DNA of 64,000 nt, from positions 1 through 64,000 of the forward strand of contig JASLLZ010000004.1 of assembly GCA_030746775.1 (NCBI GenBank). The letters are read 5' to 3'. Shown one piece after another: positions 35,930-45,805 of the stretch (positions are counted from its first letter, which is position 1; the number at the start of each line of letters is the position of its first letter). The notes under the pieces were generated by a model. That model was given only the letters and a program-made list of their open reading frames with translations. It did not search any database and was not told the DNA's origin. Both the position numbers and the translations under genes were made by a program. The stretch comes from Rhodospirillales bacterium. GTDB lineage: Bacteria > Pseudomonadota > Alphaproteobacteria > Rhodospirillales > JASLLZ01.

Positions 35930-37426
35930 ATGATGGAAATTCTTTCAGCCATCGCTCTCGATACCGTTCTTTTCGCTGTCGTCGGCATGGGAATCGGTAT
36001 CTTTTTCGGCGCCTTGCCCGGATTCAGCGGCGGCACGGCGGTGGCGCTCTGCCTGCCCATCGCGGTGACGCTTTCGCCCTTGAACGCCATGGTGTTCCTG
36101 ATCAACGTCTATGGCGGCTCCCATTACGGCGGCGGCATTACGTCGATCTTGTTGGGGGTGCCGGGGGACGCCGGCGGCGCGCCGACCGTGTTCGACGGCT
36201 TTCCCATGACGCGCAAGGGCCGGGTGGCCGAGGCGCTCGGCTACGGCGCCATGGGTTCGGCGGCGGGCGGTACCTTCAGCATTCTCGCCTTCCTCATGTT
36301 CTCGCCGATGCTGGCCCGCTTCGCGCTTGAGTTCGCGGCGCCGGAATTCTTCGTCCTCGTCGTCTTCGGGCTCACCGTGCTCGCCTCGGTAGAACCGGGA
36401 CGGTTGTGGAAGGGCCTGTTCGCCGGCGGCCTCGGCATGGCGCTGGCGTCCCTCGGCGTCGATCAGTACTGGAGCGAGAAGCGGATGACCTTCGACATCC
36501 CCCAGCTTTACGAGGGACTGCCGTTTATCGCCTCTCTCCTCGGTCTCTTCTGCGTCTCCCAGATGATGGCCCTGATCAACGAAAAAAGCCTGGTGCGCGG
36601 CGATCTCCATGTCACATCGTCGCTCAGGGAGACCCTGACCGGGATGGGGCGGACCTTTCGCCATCTTCGGGTGCTTTTGCAGAGTTCGGTCGTGGGTACC
36701 TTCATCGGGGCGCTGCCCGGAGCCGGGGCGGCGGTTTCCGCCTTCGTCTCCTACACCCTGGCACGCAATACGTCGCGCCACCCCGAGAAGTTCGGTACCG
36801 GGGTCCCCGATGGCATCATCGCCGCCGAGGCGGCCAACAGCTCCAACGTCGGCGGCGCCCTGATCCCCACTTTCGCGCTCGGCATTCCCGGGTCCGTGGC
36901 TGCGGCGATCCTGATGGGCGTCATGATGTTCATGGGGCTGAGGCCCGGGCCGCGGCTCTTCATAGAGCAGCTGCCGCTGATCCAGACTATCGGTGTCTAC
37001 CTGCTTTTTGGTTGCCTGCTGATCGGCGTTTTTGGGGCGCTGGTCGCCACCTACTTCTACCGCATAACGCGAATTCCCTTGAACATCCTGATCCCTTGCA
37101 CGATCGCCGCCGCCGCTCTCGGCGCCTATGTCAGCCGCCAGGAGATATTCGACGTCGGCGTGATGCTGGGGATGGGGGTCTTCGGTTTCGTCCTGCAGAG
37201 ATTCCACTATCCTTTGCCGGCGGTCGTGCTGGGCATGGTACTGGGCCCCATCGCCGAGGAGTACTTCATCCAGAGCGGCCAAATGTTCGACTGGGATTAC
37301 ACGGTCTTTTTCACCCGGCCCATTTGCCTGGTGTTGTGGATCGGCATCGCGGCCTCGCTTTTCGGCTCGCGGCTGCTTGCCAAACGCGACAAAATCCGCA
37401 ACGCCGATAAAGGTGCGGCGCCGTAA
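35930..37426 (+). CDS. tctA: TctA-type large permease subunit
   Basis: A 498-aa inner-membrane permease with roughly 12 helices, the channel of the tripartite tricarboxylate transporter. Family motifs are FFGALPGFSGGTAVAL near the N-terminus and its internal repeat FIGALPGAGAAVSAFVSY, both lining the transport path, plus YGGSHYGGGITSILLGVPG. Two ATGs are adjacent at 35930 and 35933. It follows tctB by 43 bp and precedes the GGT-like gene by 29 bp. Confidence 0.92.
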   Translation: MMEILSAIALDTVLFAVVGMGIGIFFGALPGFSGGTAVALCLPIAVTLSPLNAMVFLINVYGGSHYGGGITSILLGVPGDAGGAPTVFDGFPMTRKGRVAEALGYGAMGSAAGGTFSILAFLMFSPMLARFALEFAAPEFFVLVVFGLTVLASVEPGRLWKGLFAGGLGMALASLGVDQYWSEKRMTFDIPQLYEGLPFIASLLGLFCVSQMMALINEKSLVRGDLHVTSSLRETLTGMGRTFRHLRVLLQSSVVGTFIGALPGAGAAVSAFVSYTLARNTSRHPEKFGTGVPDGIIAAEAANSSNVGGALIPTFALGIPGSVAAAILMGVMMFMGLRPGPRLFIEQLPLIQTIGVYLLFGCLLIGVFGALVATYFYRITRIPLNILIPCTIAAAALGAYVSRQEIFDVGVMLGMGVFGFVLQRFHYPLPAVVLGMVLGPIAEEYFIQSGQMFDWDYTVFFTRPICLVLWIGIAASLFGSRLLAKRDKIRNADKGAAP

Positions 37427-37455
37427 GCCGTCGCGCCCGAATAAAGGAGTCAAAC

Positions 37456-39180
37456 ATGCCCTCACCTTATCGCGCCCGTATCGTCGGCACCCGGCACATG
37501 GCCGCCGCCGGCCACTACCTCGCCGCCCAGGCGGCCCTGCAGATTCTCGAGGCCGGGGGCAACGCCATCGACGCCGGCTGCGCCGGCGGCATGGCGCTTG
37601 GCGTGTTGCAAAGCGAGTTCGTCAGCTTCGGCGGTGTCGCGCCGATCATGATCCGTCCCGCCGACGGCGGCGAGATCGTTACCATCACCGGGCTTGGCCA
37701 TTGGCCCAAGGCGGCGTCGCTCGATGTTTTCCTTAACGAGTACGACGGCCATATCCCAAGCGGCATCCTGTGCACCGTCATCCCGGCGGCGCCCGATGCC
37801 TGGATCACGGCGCTGGAGCGCTACGGCACCATGGGTTTCGCCGAGGTCGCCAGCGCCGCCATCCGCTTCGCCCGCGACGGCTTTCCGGTCAACGCGCTGT
37901 TAACCCAGATGATCACGGACCGCGCCGAGGGCTATTCCCGTTGGCCGGCGAGCACTGAAATATACCTTCCCGGCGGCAAGCCGCCGGAAGTCGGCGGGCT
38001 GTTCGTACAAAGCGACCTTGGCCGTACCATCCAGCACATGGCGGACGAGGACACGGCGGCGGCGGCCAAGGGCGGCCGCGAAGCCGGCCTCAAGGCGGCG
38101 CGCGACGCCTTCTACACGGGCGACATCGCCGCCGCCATGGTCAAGTACCACGCCGAGAACGGCGGCTGGATGACGGCCGACGACCTCGCCGATTTCAAGG
38201 TCGAGGTCCGCCCGCCCCTGAAGACCACCTTCGGCGACGTCGACTATTACGCCTGCGGACCGTGGTGCCAGGGGCCGATGGTGGCGCAGACCCTCAACAT
38301 TCTTAACGGCTTCGACCTCAAGGCGATGGGCCACAACGAAGCGGCCTATATCCATACCATCGTCGAGGCGCTCAAGCTGGCCTATGCCGACCGCCATCAC
38401 TATTACGGCGACCCCAACTTCGTCGACGTGCCGATGGAGGCGCTGTTGAGCGCCGAGCATACCGAACGGCGGCGCAAGATGATCGACGCCGAAAAAGCGT
38501 CGCCCGGCATGCCCGAACCGGGATCGCCGGAAGAATTGGGCGTGGCGGCGGCGGGACCGGCGGCCGAGGCGGCGCGCGAGGAAATCGTCGACGGCCTGGA
38601 TACCTCATACGTCTGCACCGTCGACAGCCAGGGCAACCTGTTCTCGGCGACGCCGAGCGACGCCTCGTCGGAGTCGCCGATCATCCCCGGCCTTGGCTTC
38701 GCTCCCTCGTCGCGGGGCACGCAATCGTGGGCCGATCCCGCCATGCCGGCCTGCATGGCGCCCGGCAAGCGCCCGCGCCTGACCCCCAACCCGGCCATCG
38801 CCATCCGCCCAGGACACTGGGAAATGCCCTTCGGCACGCCGGGCAACGACGTTCAGGTGCAGGCCATGACCCAGGTCCTGATGAACATCGCCGTCTTCGA
38901 CATGGCGCCGCAGGAAGCGGTTGAAAAGCCGCGCTTCGCCACCGTCAGTTTCCCGCGCTCGTCGGAAAGCCACGCCTACTATCCGGGACGCCTGCACGCC
39001 GAAAGCCGCATTACCGAGCGCGTCCAGGACGCGCTTACGGCTCTTGGCCACGATGTCCATCCCTGGTCCCATTGGGAGTGGAAGGCGGGCGAGGTCTGCG
39101 CCATCAAGCGCGACCCGGGGACCGGCATGATGGAGGGCGCCGCCGACCCGCGCCGGCCAAGCGGCATCGCCGGCTGGTGA
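37456..39180 (+). CDS. Gamma-glutamyltransferase-family N-terminal nucleophile hydrolase
   Basis: A 574-aa GGT-like enzyme (Ntn hydrolase, autocleaved precursor). The predicted nucleophile is T383 in DTSYVCTVDSQGN, aligned with the TTHxxVVD motif of classical GGT. The N-terminal ILEAGGNAIDAGCAGGMALGV and the substrate loop RPRLTPNPAIAI are typical. No signal peptide is visible, so it is likely cytosolic, unlike classical periplasmic GGT. The small-subunit GSGGF-like lid motif is not evident, suggesting altered donor specificity. Its place after a transporter suggests it acts on the imported compound, cleaving an amide or gamma-glutamyl bond. Confidence 0.83.
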   Translation: MPSPYRARIVGTRHMAAAGHYLAAQAALQILEAGGNAIDAGCAGGMALGVLQSEFVSFGGVAPIMIRPADGGEIVTITGLGHWPKAASLDVFLNEYDGHIPSGILCTVIPAAPDAWITALERYGTMGFAEVASAAIRFARDGFPVNALLTQMITDRAEGYSRWPASTEIYLPGGKPPEVGGLFVQSDLGRTIQHMADEDTAAAAKGGREAGLKAARDAFYTGDIAAAMVKYHAENGGWMTADDLADFKVEVRPPLKTTFGDVDYYACGPWCQGPMVAQTLNILNGFDLKAMGHNEAAYIHTIVEALKLAYADRHHYYGDPNFVDVPMEALLSAEHTERRRKMIDAEKASPGMPEPGSPEELGVAAAGPAAEAAREEIVDGLDTSYVCTVDSQGNLFSATPSDASSESPIIPGLGFAPSSRGTQSWADPAMPACMAPGKRPRLTPNPAIAIRPGHWEMPFGTPGNDVQVQAMTQVLMNIAVFDMAPQEAVEKPRFATVSFPRSSESHAYYPGRLHAESRITERVQDALTALGHDVHPWSHWEWKAGEVCAIKRDPGTGMMEGAADPRRPSGIAGW

Positions 39181-39217
39181 GGAAGGGGCGGGACGCGATC
39201 GTTCACCGGCGCGCGCC

Positions 39218-40846
39218 ATGACCAAACCCGGCCCTGACAGTCCGGCGGTGCGCTTTCGCGCCGAGATCGAGGGCGAGGCGCTGCATCCCAACCTGGGCGC
39301 CCTGGTCGCCGAGGCGGCGGCGCGTTATTCCGACCGTCCGCTCTGGGTCTCCATCGACGGCCAGGGGCCGGACATGACCTATGGCGCCTTCGAGGCCGCG
39401 GCCAATCGCTGCGCCAACGCGCTTGGCGCGCTCGGCGTCGTCAAGGGGACCCACGTCGGCGTCATGCTGCCCAACGTCGCGCCTTTTCTGATCACTTGGG
39501 TCGCCCTGGCGCGGCTCGGCGCCGTCATGGTGCCGATCAACATCGGCTATACGCCGAGCGAGCTCGACTACACCCTGGACAACGGCGACGTGGAGGTGCT
39601 GATCATCGATAACGAGCGCCTGGCGGCCCTCACCGGGATTAAGGACCGCGCCGCCCTGATCGCCGATGATCGGGTGATCGTCGCCGGTGCGCCGCCGGCG
39701 CCCTTCGTCCACGACTGGTTCGCCCTGACCGACGGCGCGTCCGAGGTCCTTGACGCGGGCGCCGAGGTGGACGCCGACGACCTGGCGACCATCCAGTACA
39801 CGTCGGGCACCACGGGGATGCCCAAGGGATGCATGCTGACGCATCGCTATTGGCTGATCATCGGCAAGGTATTGGCGCGCCGGGGACCGACCGTGCAACG
39901 CCTATTGGTCGACTTGCCGCTCCATTACCTGGGTGCCCAGTGGCGGTTCTGGATGGCGCTTTATGCCGGCGGCGCGATATGCGTCGCCCTTCGTTACACC
40001 TTGAACGGACTGATCGGGCGCATCCGCGACCATGACATCGACTTCACCTCCATGTTCGATCAGGTGGCCAAGCTGCCGCAAAGCGCCAAGGACGGCGAAA
40101 ACAAGCTAAAGCGCATCTCCATCGCCGGTTTGAGCCCCGAGCTGCACGCCACCCTGGAAGCCCGCTTCGGGGCGCCGGCGCGCGAGGGCTATGGCATGAC
40201 CGAGGTCGGCGCCACCCTTTACATGCCGTTCGAAGAAACGGCCATGGTGGGGTCCGGGTCCTGCGGCATTCCGTCGCCTTTCCGCCAATGCCAGATCGTC
40301 GGCGCCGACGGCACCCCCGTGGCAACCGGCGAGCCGGGCGAATTGTGGGTCAGGGGCGCCGGCATCCTCAAGGGCTATTACAACCAGCCCGAGGCCACCG
40401 CCGCCGCCTTTTGCGGCGAGTGGTTCCGCACCGGCGATCTCTTTCGCCAGGACGCCAAGGGGTATTACAGCCTGGTCGGACGCATCAAGGACATGATCCG
40501 GCGCAGCGGCGAAAACATCTCGGCCCAGGAGGTCGAAGCGGTCCTTCTCGCCATGCCCGAGGTGCGCCAGGCCGCCGTCGTCGCGGTCCCCGATTCGTTG
40601 CGCGGCGAAGAGGTCAAGGCCTTCATCGTCCTGGAACCCGGACTGGCGTCCTCCGACCTGCCGCCCGATCCCATTTTCGACCATTGCGCCCGACACCTGG
40701 CCCGTTTCAAGGTGCCGCGATACCTGCACTTCGTCGAAGGTCTGCCGAAGACGGCCTCCAACAAGGTCGCCAAGCACAAGTTGACGGCCGGCGACCCCGC
40801 CGCCGGAGCCAGTTACGACCGCGCCGAAGGGACGTGGCGGAGATGA
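39218..40846 (+). CDS. AMP-forming acyl-CoA synthetase
   Basis: A 542-aa ANL-superfamily adenylate-forming ligase that activates a carboxylic acid as its AMP ester and then CoA thioester. The phosphate loop YTSGTTGMPKG is near residues 194-204, the adenine-binding region REGYGMTEVG near 325, and the hinge/Lys region has YSLVGRIKDMIRRSGENIS and the final catalytic Lys in KTASNKVAKHKL. Substrate is not predictable (crotonobetaine/carnitine-CoA ligase-like forms share this layout). It is coupled to the downstream hydantoinase B gene by an ATGA overlap. Confidence 0.88.
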   Translation: MTKPGPDSPAVRFRAEIEGEALHPNLGALVAEAAARYSDRPLWVSIDGQGPDMTYGAFEAAANRCANALGALGVVKGTHVGVMLPNVAPFLITWVALARLGAVMVPINIGYTPSELDYTLDNGDVEVLIIDNERLAALTGIKDRAALIADDRVIVAGAPPAPFVHDWFALTDGASEVLDAGAEVDADDLATIQYTSGTTGMPKGCMLTHRYWLIIGKVLARRGPTVQRLLVDLPLHYLGAQWRFWMALYAGGAICVALRYTLNGLIGRIRDHDIDFTSMFDQVAKLPQSAKDGENKLKRISIAGLSPELHATLEARFGAPAREGYGMTEVGATLYMPFEETAMVGSGSCGIPSPFRQCQIVGADGTPVATGEPGELWVRGAGILKGYYNQPEATAAAFCGEWFRTGDLFRQDAKGYYSLVGRIKDMIRRSGENISAQEVEAVLLAMPEVRQAAVVAVPDSLRGEEVKAFIVLEPGLASSDLPPDPIFDHCARHLARFKVPRYLHFVEGLPKTASNKVAKHKLTAGDPAAGASYDRAEGTWRR

Positions 40847-42933
40847 GCGGCCCCGGGCGCGGCGGGAGCGGACGGCTCGACCCCGTCGCCCTTGAGATAC
40901 TGAGCAACAAGGTGAGCGCGGCGACCGATCAGATGGCGGCCACCTTGCAACGTTCGGCCCGCTCCACCTTCGTCAAGGAAGCAGCCGACTTCGGCACCGG
41001 ACTGGTCGACCCATCGGGCCGCGTCTTCGCCTATCCGTCCTCGGCCAGTGTCCAGTTTCTCATCGACAGCGATTGCGGTCCCACCATCCGCGCCGTGCCC
41101 GACGTCGCGCCCGGCGACGTCATCGTCACCAATGATCCCTACACTTCCGAGGGCTTGGCGTCCCACATGCCGGACCTTCACATGCTGCGGCCCTATTTTC
41201 ACAAGGGGCGTGTCGTCTGCTACGGCTGGTGTTACATCCACTGCACGGACATCGGCGGCGCCGTGCCGTCCTCGATCTCGCCGTCGAATCGCGAGATCTT
41301 CCAAGAAGGTCTCAGGATCCCGCCCCTCAAGGCCCTCTGCAAGGGTGTCTTCAACCCGGACTTCGTGGCGCTCTTCGCCGCCAACAGCCGCACGCCCGAG
41401 ATGAACATGGGCGATGTCCGGGCCATGGTCGGGAGCCTGGAGACCGGCGCCCGGCGGGTCGCCGAGATGATCGAGCGCCACGGCATCGACACCGTTCTTG
41501 CCTGCCCGGACGCTTTGCAAGACTACTCGGCGCTCAAATCGCGCCAGGTGCTGCGCCGGCTTCCCGACGGCATTTACGACTTCTGGGACTACATGGACGA
41601 CGACCTGGTGTCTTCGATTCCGGTCCGCCTGCGAGTCCGGATGAAGGTCGACGACGGCCGGGTCGACTTCGACTTCACGGGTACGGATCCTCAACTCGAC
41701 GCAGCCTACAACATCGCCACGGCGGGAAAGCGCCACCATTGGCTGACCGTGCGCCTGACCGGGTTCATGCTGACCCACGATCCGACCATGCCGCTGAATG
41801 CCGGACTATTCCGCCACATCACCGTAACCAGCCCGCCGGGTACCGTCGTCAACGCCGAATTCCCCGCCGCCGTCGGCATCCGCCACGCGACGGGCCGGCG
41901 CCTCACCGACGCCATGACCGGCGCCATGCTGAAGGCGGCGCCCCAGAGCGTCGCGGCGCCCACTTGCGGCGCCACCGTGCCCTTCGTCCTGGCCGAGACC
42001 GACCCGCGAACGGGCAAACGGCGGCTGATGGTGATCGAACCGCTGCGCGGCGGCATGGGGGCGTGGTGCGGCGGCGACGGAGCCGATGCCCGCGACGCCA
42101 CCACGTCGAACCTCAACAACCACCCCATCGAAGTGGTCGAAGACGAGGCCGGCATCATCGTGCGCGAATACGACGTGCCCATCGATTCGGGCGGTCCCGG
42201 GCAGTGGCGCGGCGGCGCCGGCCAGATGCTCACCATCGAGGTGCTGCGCGACGGCGGCACCATATTGGCGCGCGGCATGGAGCGCATGCGCTTTCCTCCC
42301 TACGGCGTCGCGGGCGGGCGGCCGGGGGCGCCGTTTCGCGCTGTCTTCAACAAGGGGCGCACCAATGAACGTCGGCTGGCGAAGATAGACCAGTTGACGG
42401 TCGGCGCCGGCGATACGGTCACCTTCATGCTGCCCGGCGCCAGCGGCTACGGCGACCCCTTCCGGCGCCCTCCGGCCAAGGTACTGGAAGACGTGATTTT
42501 GGGCTTTGTCAGCCCGGCGGCGGCGAAGAGCGACTATGGCGTCGTCATCGTCGATGGAAATGTTGACGCCGCGGCGACCCGTCGGCGCCGCGGCGGCCGG
42601 CGCCCGGCCCGACCGGATTTCGATTTCGGGAGCGAGCGCGAAGCCTGGGAGTCGGTCTTCGACGACGCGGTCATGGAGGAACTCAACCGCCGGCTATTCC
42701 TCTTGCCGCCGGCGCGGCGTTCGGCGACGCGGCGCCGTATATTCGCCCGCGCGGTGCCCGATTTGCCGCCCGTCGGCGGCACGCCGCTGGCCCAGGCGAT
42801 GGCCAAGGCGGATGAGGCCCGGGCGCGCCTGCGAAGGGCCATGGACGAAATCCTCGGCCCGGCCGGCGCGACGCCGCCAAGACCACTCAGGCGGGCCGGT
42901 TCGGTCCCATGGCCTCCAAGGCGCGGACGATGA
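40843..42933 (+). CDS. hyuB: Hydantoinase/oxoprolinase B-subunit family protein, copy 1
   Basis: A 696-aa HyuB-family protein (N-methylhydantoinase, 5-oxoprolinase and acetone/acetophenone carboxylase B subunits). Family landmarks are DPVALEILSNKVSAATDQMA, VTNDPYTSEGLASHMPDL, GWCYIHCTDIGGAVPSSIS, PPGTVVNAEFPAAVGIRH and FMLPGASGYGDP. Enzymes of this family need an ATP-binding A subunit, but no hyuA occurs in the window. The start overlaps the ligase stop. The C-terminal 47 bp overlap the convergent kinase-like gene, and the tail is Pro/Arg-rich. It shares extensive similarity with 43689-45713. Confidence 0.87.
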   Translation: MSGPGRGGSGRLDPVALEILSNKVSAATDQMAATLQRSARSTFVKEAADFGTGLVDPSGRVFAYPSSASVQFLIDSDCGPTIRAVPDVAPGDVIVTNDPYTSEGLASHMPDLHMLRPYFHKGRVVCYGWCYIHCTDIGGAVPSSISPSNREIFQEGLRIPPLKALCKGVFNPDFVALFAANSRTPEMNMGDVRAMVGSLETGARRVAEMIERHGIDTVLACPDALQDYSALKSRQVLRRLPDGIYDFWDYMDDDLVSSIPVRLRVRMKVDDGRVDFDFTGTDPQLDAAYNIATAGKRHHWLTVRLTGFMLTHDPTMPLNAGLFRHITVTSPPGTVVNAEFPAAVGIRHATGRRLTDAMTGAMLKAAPQSVAAPTCGATVPFVLAETDPRTGKRRLMVIEPLRGGMGAWCGGDGADARDATTSNLNNHPIEVVEDEAGIIVREYDVPIDSGGPGQWRGGAGQMLTIEVLRDGGTILARGMERMRFPPYGVAGGRPGAPFRAVFNKGRTNERRLAKIDQLTVGAGDTVTFMLPGASGYGDPFRRPPAKVLEDVILGFVSPAAAKSDYGVVIVDGNVDAAATRRRRGGRRPARPDFDFGSEREAWESVFDDAVMEELNRRLFLLPPARRSATRRRIFARAVPDLPPVGGTPLAQAMAKADEARARLRRAMDEILGPAGATPPRPLRRAGSVPWPPRRGR

Positions 42934-43567
42934 CGTCGACGACCTGTTCATGGCCGGAAAAATTGTCCGTGTTGATGATCAGGTCGTAGTTGAGGGGATC
43001 GTTGAGGCGCGAGCGGAACACGGTCCACAGGAACTCGCCGCGCCGGCGATTGCTTTCCCGCACCTTCTTCTTGGCTTGGGCAATCGAAATGTCGTCTTGC
43101 TCGGCGATCCGCTTGGCGCAGGCGTCCACCGATCCGATGATGCGGACGCGCAGAACGTCGCGGCCGGCGAGGACGATGTGGCTGCCGCGGCCCAGGATGA
43201 CGCCGCCCTTCCAGTACAGTCCGCGCATGGTCGTCACCAGGGCGCGATGGTAGTCGTCGCGCCGCACATTTTGGGCAAAGAACAGCGAATACAGCCACGA
43301 TTCGCTGGTTCGGCCGACCATCTCGTGAAGCTTTTTCAGGAGATCGGCATCGACATCGGCATTGTCGGCAATTGTGTCCAGAATCTCCTTGCCATAGCAT
43401 TCGACACCGAGGCGCTTGGCCAGGGCATGGGCCACATGATAGCCGCCGCTGCCGATGATGCGAGAGATCGTGACCACCGGTTTGCGGGTATCCTCTGTGT
43501 CCTCTTTTTCATGGTCGACGCCGGCCTGGATGATTGCCCGGATGACGCTTTGCGCTCCCATTGCCAT
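42887..43567 (-). CDS. Cytidylate kinase-like family protein
   Basis: A 226-aa P-loop protein of the cytidylate-kinase-like family. The N-terminal VVTISRIIGSGGYHVAHALA carries a glycine-rich loop that deviates from a standard Walker A (no GKT), as in this family. GVILGRGSHIVLAGRDVLRV and the Asp/Arg-rich LID-like section follow. ATG 43567 follows AGGAGAGGG; TTG 43582 is an upstream alternative. Its substrate is unknown; true CMP kinase is a different gene. The 3' end overlaps hyuB copy 1 by 47 bp on the other strand. Confidence 0.8.
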   Translation of the reverse strand: MAMGAQSVIRAIIQAGVDHEKEDTEDTRKPVVTISRIIGSGGYHVAHALAKRLGVECYGKEILDTIADNADVDADLLKKLHEMVGRTSESWLYSLFFAQNVRRDDYHRALVTTMRGLYWKGGVILGRGSHIVLAGRDVLRVRIIGSVDACAKRIAEQDDISIAQAKKKVRESNRRRGEFLWTVFRSRLNDPLNYDLIINTDNFSGHEQVVDVIVRALEAMGPNRPA

Positions 43568-43688
43568 TATCCCTCTCCTCAACCCATGACGGCGGCGGCG
43601 GACCCACTATTATAGTCCCTTGGCCAAGCGAGGGGTAAGACGCAGGGCGGCGATGGAACCCGCCCAGGCGTGTTTTTTTCGATTGTCG

Positions 43689-45713
43689 TCACGGACGATC
43701 GGGTGCCGCCGCCCCGGCGCCGAAGGTCATCGCCATGGCGTCGGCCAGCCGCGCCTTGACGGCGTCGGGATCGGCCAGCGCCCGGACCAGGGACACCGGT
43801 CCGCCCCCGGCCAGTTCGGGCACCGCGTGCTCGAAGACGGCGCGGCGCTTTTCCTGGCGCACGGACTTGGGCAGGGCATAGAGACGGCGGTTCAAATCGC
43901 CCATCGCCCGGTCGTCGAAGACCGCTTCCCAGGCTTCGCGATCGGGGCCGAAATCGAAATCGGCGCGGATGTTGTCCTTGACGCGGGCGCCGCGCCGCCG
44001 TGCCGTCGCCGCATCGTCAACCGCCCCGTTCTTACCCACCACGACGCCGTAATCGGCCGCCGCCGCGGGGCGGCTGACGAAGCCGGTTTCCACGTCGCGG
44101 CGCACCGCTTCGGCGTCGCGCTGATAGGGGTCGCCATAGCCGCTGCCGCCCGGCGAGAGAAAGGTCACCATGTCGCCCGCCTTGACCGGCAGCTCGTCGA
44201 TCTTGCCCAGTTCCTTCTCGTCGGCGCGCCCCATGTTGAGCACGGCCCGCATCCGCTGGGCCGGCTTGGCGCCGCCATAGCCCCACGACGGAAAGCGCAT
44301 GCGCTCCATGCCGCGCGCCAGAACCTTGCCGCCGTCCTTTAGAATCTCCATGCTGAGAATCTGGCCGCTGCCGCCGCGCCACCGTCCGGCGCCGCCGGAA
44401 TCGGGACGGATATCGTAGCGCCGGATGATGACGCCGATATCCTCTTCGATGGTCTCCAGGGGATGGTTGCTCAGGTTGGCGGCCGAGTTGTCGCGGGTAT
44501 CGACGCCGTCGTGCCCCAAGTAGGCCCCCATGCCGCCGACCAGGGGCTCGATCACCGTGATGTTGCGGTTGTTCCCTTGCGCGTCGCTCTCGGCCAGCAC
44601 GACCGGCACGATGGCGCCCGAGGTCAGGGCCGACATGCTCTCGGGGGCGGCCTTGAGAATAACGCCGTTGAGGGCGTCGTTGAGGCGCTGGGCGGCGGCG
44701 TGGCGGACCCCGACGGCATCGGGGAACTCGGCGTTGACCACGGTGCCCGGCGGGTTGACGGCGCTGATATGGCGATAGATGCCGTAATTCAGCGGCATGG
44801 TCTTGTCATGGGTCAGGATAAACCGCGTCAGCCGAATGACCAGCCACGGATGACGGCCGCCCTGGGTCGGGATGTTATAGGCCGCCTTGACCTGGGGATC
44901 GGTGTTCGAGACATCGATGGTGACCTCGCCGTCCTTGACCGTCATGCTGACGCGGAAGCGCAGCGGTATGTCGGTGACCAGATCGTTGTCCATGAAGTCC
45001 CAGAATTCATAGGAGCCGTCGGGTATGCGGCGCAGCACGGCGCGCGTCTTGGCCGCCGCATAGTCCTGGACCGCCGTCTGGGCATCAAGGATGGTTTCCA
45101 CCCCGTGCTGGGCGATCAGGTCGCCGATGCGTCGGCCACCGGTGGCGAGCGCCGCCAGCATGGCCTTGATGTCGGCGATGTTCTGGAACGGCGTGCGGCA
45201 GTTGGCCCTGAGAAAACCGACCAGGTCCTCGTTCATCTCGCCGCCGACCGCGATCTTCATCGGCGGCACCAGAAGTCCTTCTTGGAAGACCTCGGTGCTG
45301 GACGGCGATATGGAAGACGGCACGCGCCCGCCGATATCCATGAAATGGATGAAACACCAGCCGTAGGCGACGATCTCGCCCTTATGAAAATAGGGCTGAA
45401 TCAGGTGCAGGTCGGGAAGGTGCGTGGCCAGACCGCCCGAGCGGTAGGGATCATTGGTCATGATGACGTCGCCCGGCTCGAGGCCGGGCACCTGGCGGAT
45501 GGAAGGGCCGCAGGGCCTTTCGATGGCGCTCACCGAAGTCGAATCGGGATAGGCGAAGACATGGCCCAAGCGGTCGATCAGCGCCGTGCCGAAGTCGCCC
45601 GCCTCCTTGACATAGACCGAGCGCGAGGCGCGCTTCAGGTTCGACGTCATCTCGTCGGCCACCGCCCCGAATTTGCGGCACATGATCTCCAGGGTTACCG
45701 GATCGAATTGCAT
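43689..45713 (-). CDS. hyuB: Hydantoinase/oxoprolinase B-subunit family protein, copy 2
   Basis: A 674-aa paralogue of copy 1, similar along its whole length. It opens FDPVTLEIMCRKFGAVADEM and has MTNDPYRSGGLATHLPDLHL, GWCFIHFMDIGGRVPSSIS, PPGTVVNAEFPDAVGVRH and FLSPGGSGYGDPYQRD. As with copy 1, no A subunit is adjacent. It is transcribed toward the kinase-like gene and diverges from the acyltransferase. Either it pairs with a distant HyuA, or the two B proteins work together in an unusual arrangement. Confidence 0.87.
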   Translation of the reverse strand: MQFDPVTLEIMCRKFGAVADEMTSNLKRASRSVYVKEAGDFGTALIDRLGHVFAYPDSTSVSAIERPCGPSIRQVPGLEPGDVIMTNDPYRSGGLATHLPDLHLIQPYFHKGEIVAYGWCFIHFMDIGGRVPSSISPSSTEVFQEGLLVPPMKIAVGGEMNEDLVGFLRANCRTPFQNIADIKAMLAALATGGRRIGDLIAQHGVETILDAQTAVQDYAAAKTRAVLRRIPDGSYEFWDFMDNDLVTDIPLRFRVSMTVKDGEVTIDVSNTDPQVKAAYNIPTQGGRHPWLVIRLTRFILTHDKTMPLNYGIYRHISAVNPPGTVVNAEFPDAVGVRHAAAQRLNDALNGVILKAAPESMSALTSGAIVPVVLAESDAQGNNRNITVIEPLVGGMGAYLGHDGVDTRDNSAANLSNHPLETIEEDIGVIIRRYDIRPDSGGAGRWRGGSGQILSMEILKDGGKVLARGMERMRFPSWGYGGAKPAQRMRAVLNMGRADEKELGKIDELPVKAGDMVTFLSPGGSGYGDPYQRDAEAVRRDVETGFVSRPAAAADYGVVVGKNGAVDDAATARRRGARVKDNIRADFDFGPDREAWEAVFDDRAMGDLNRRLYALPKSVRQEKRRAVFEHAVPELAGGGPVSLVRALADPDAVKARLADAMAMTFGAGAAAPDRP

Positions 45714-45805
45714 GATGCGTCTTTCGTTTTCGATGTGCGGGCGGCGGGCGGACGGAAAACCCTAACCCCTCCCCGGAAAGCGGTCAAATCGGCCCTTGGC
45801 CTGAA

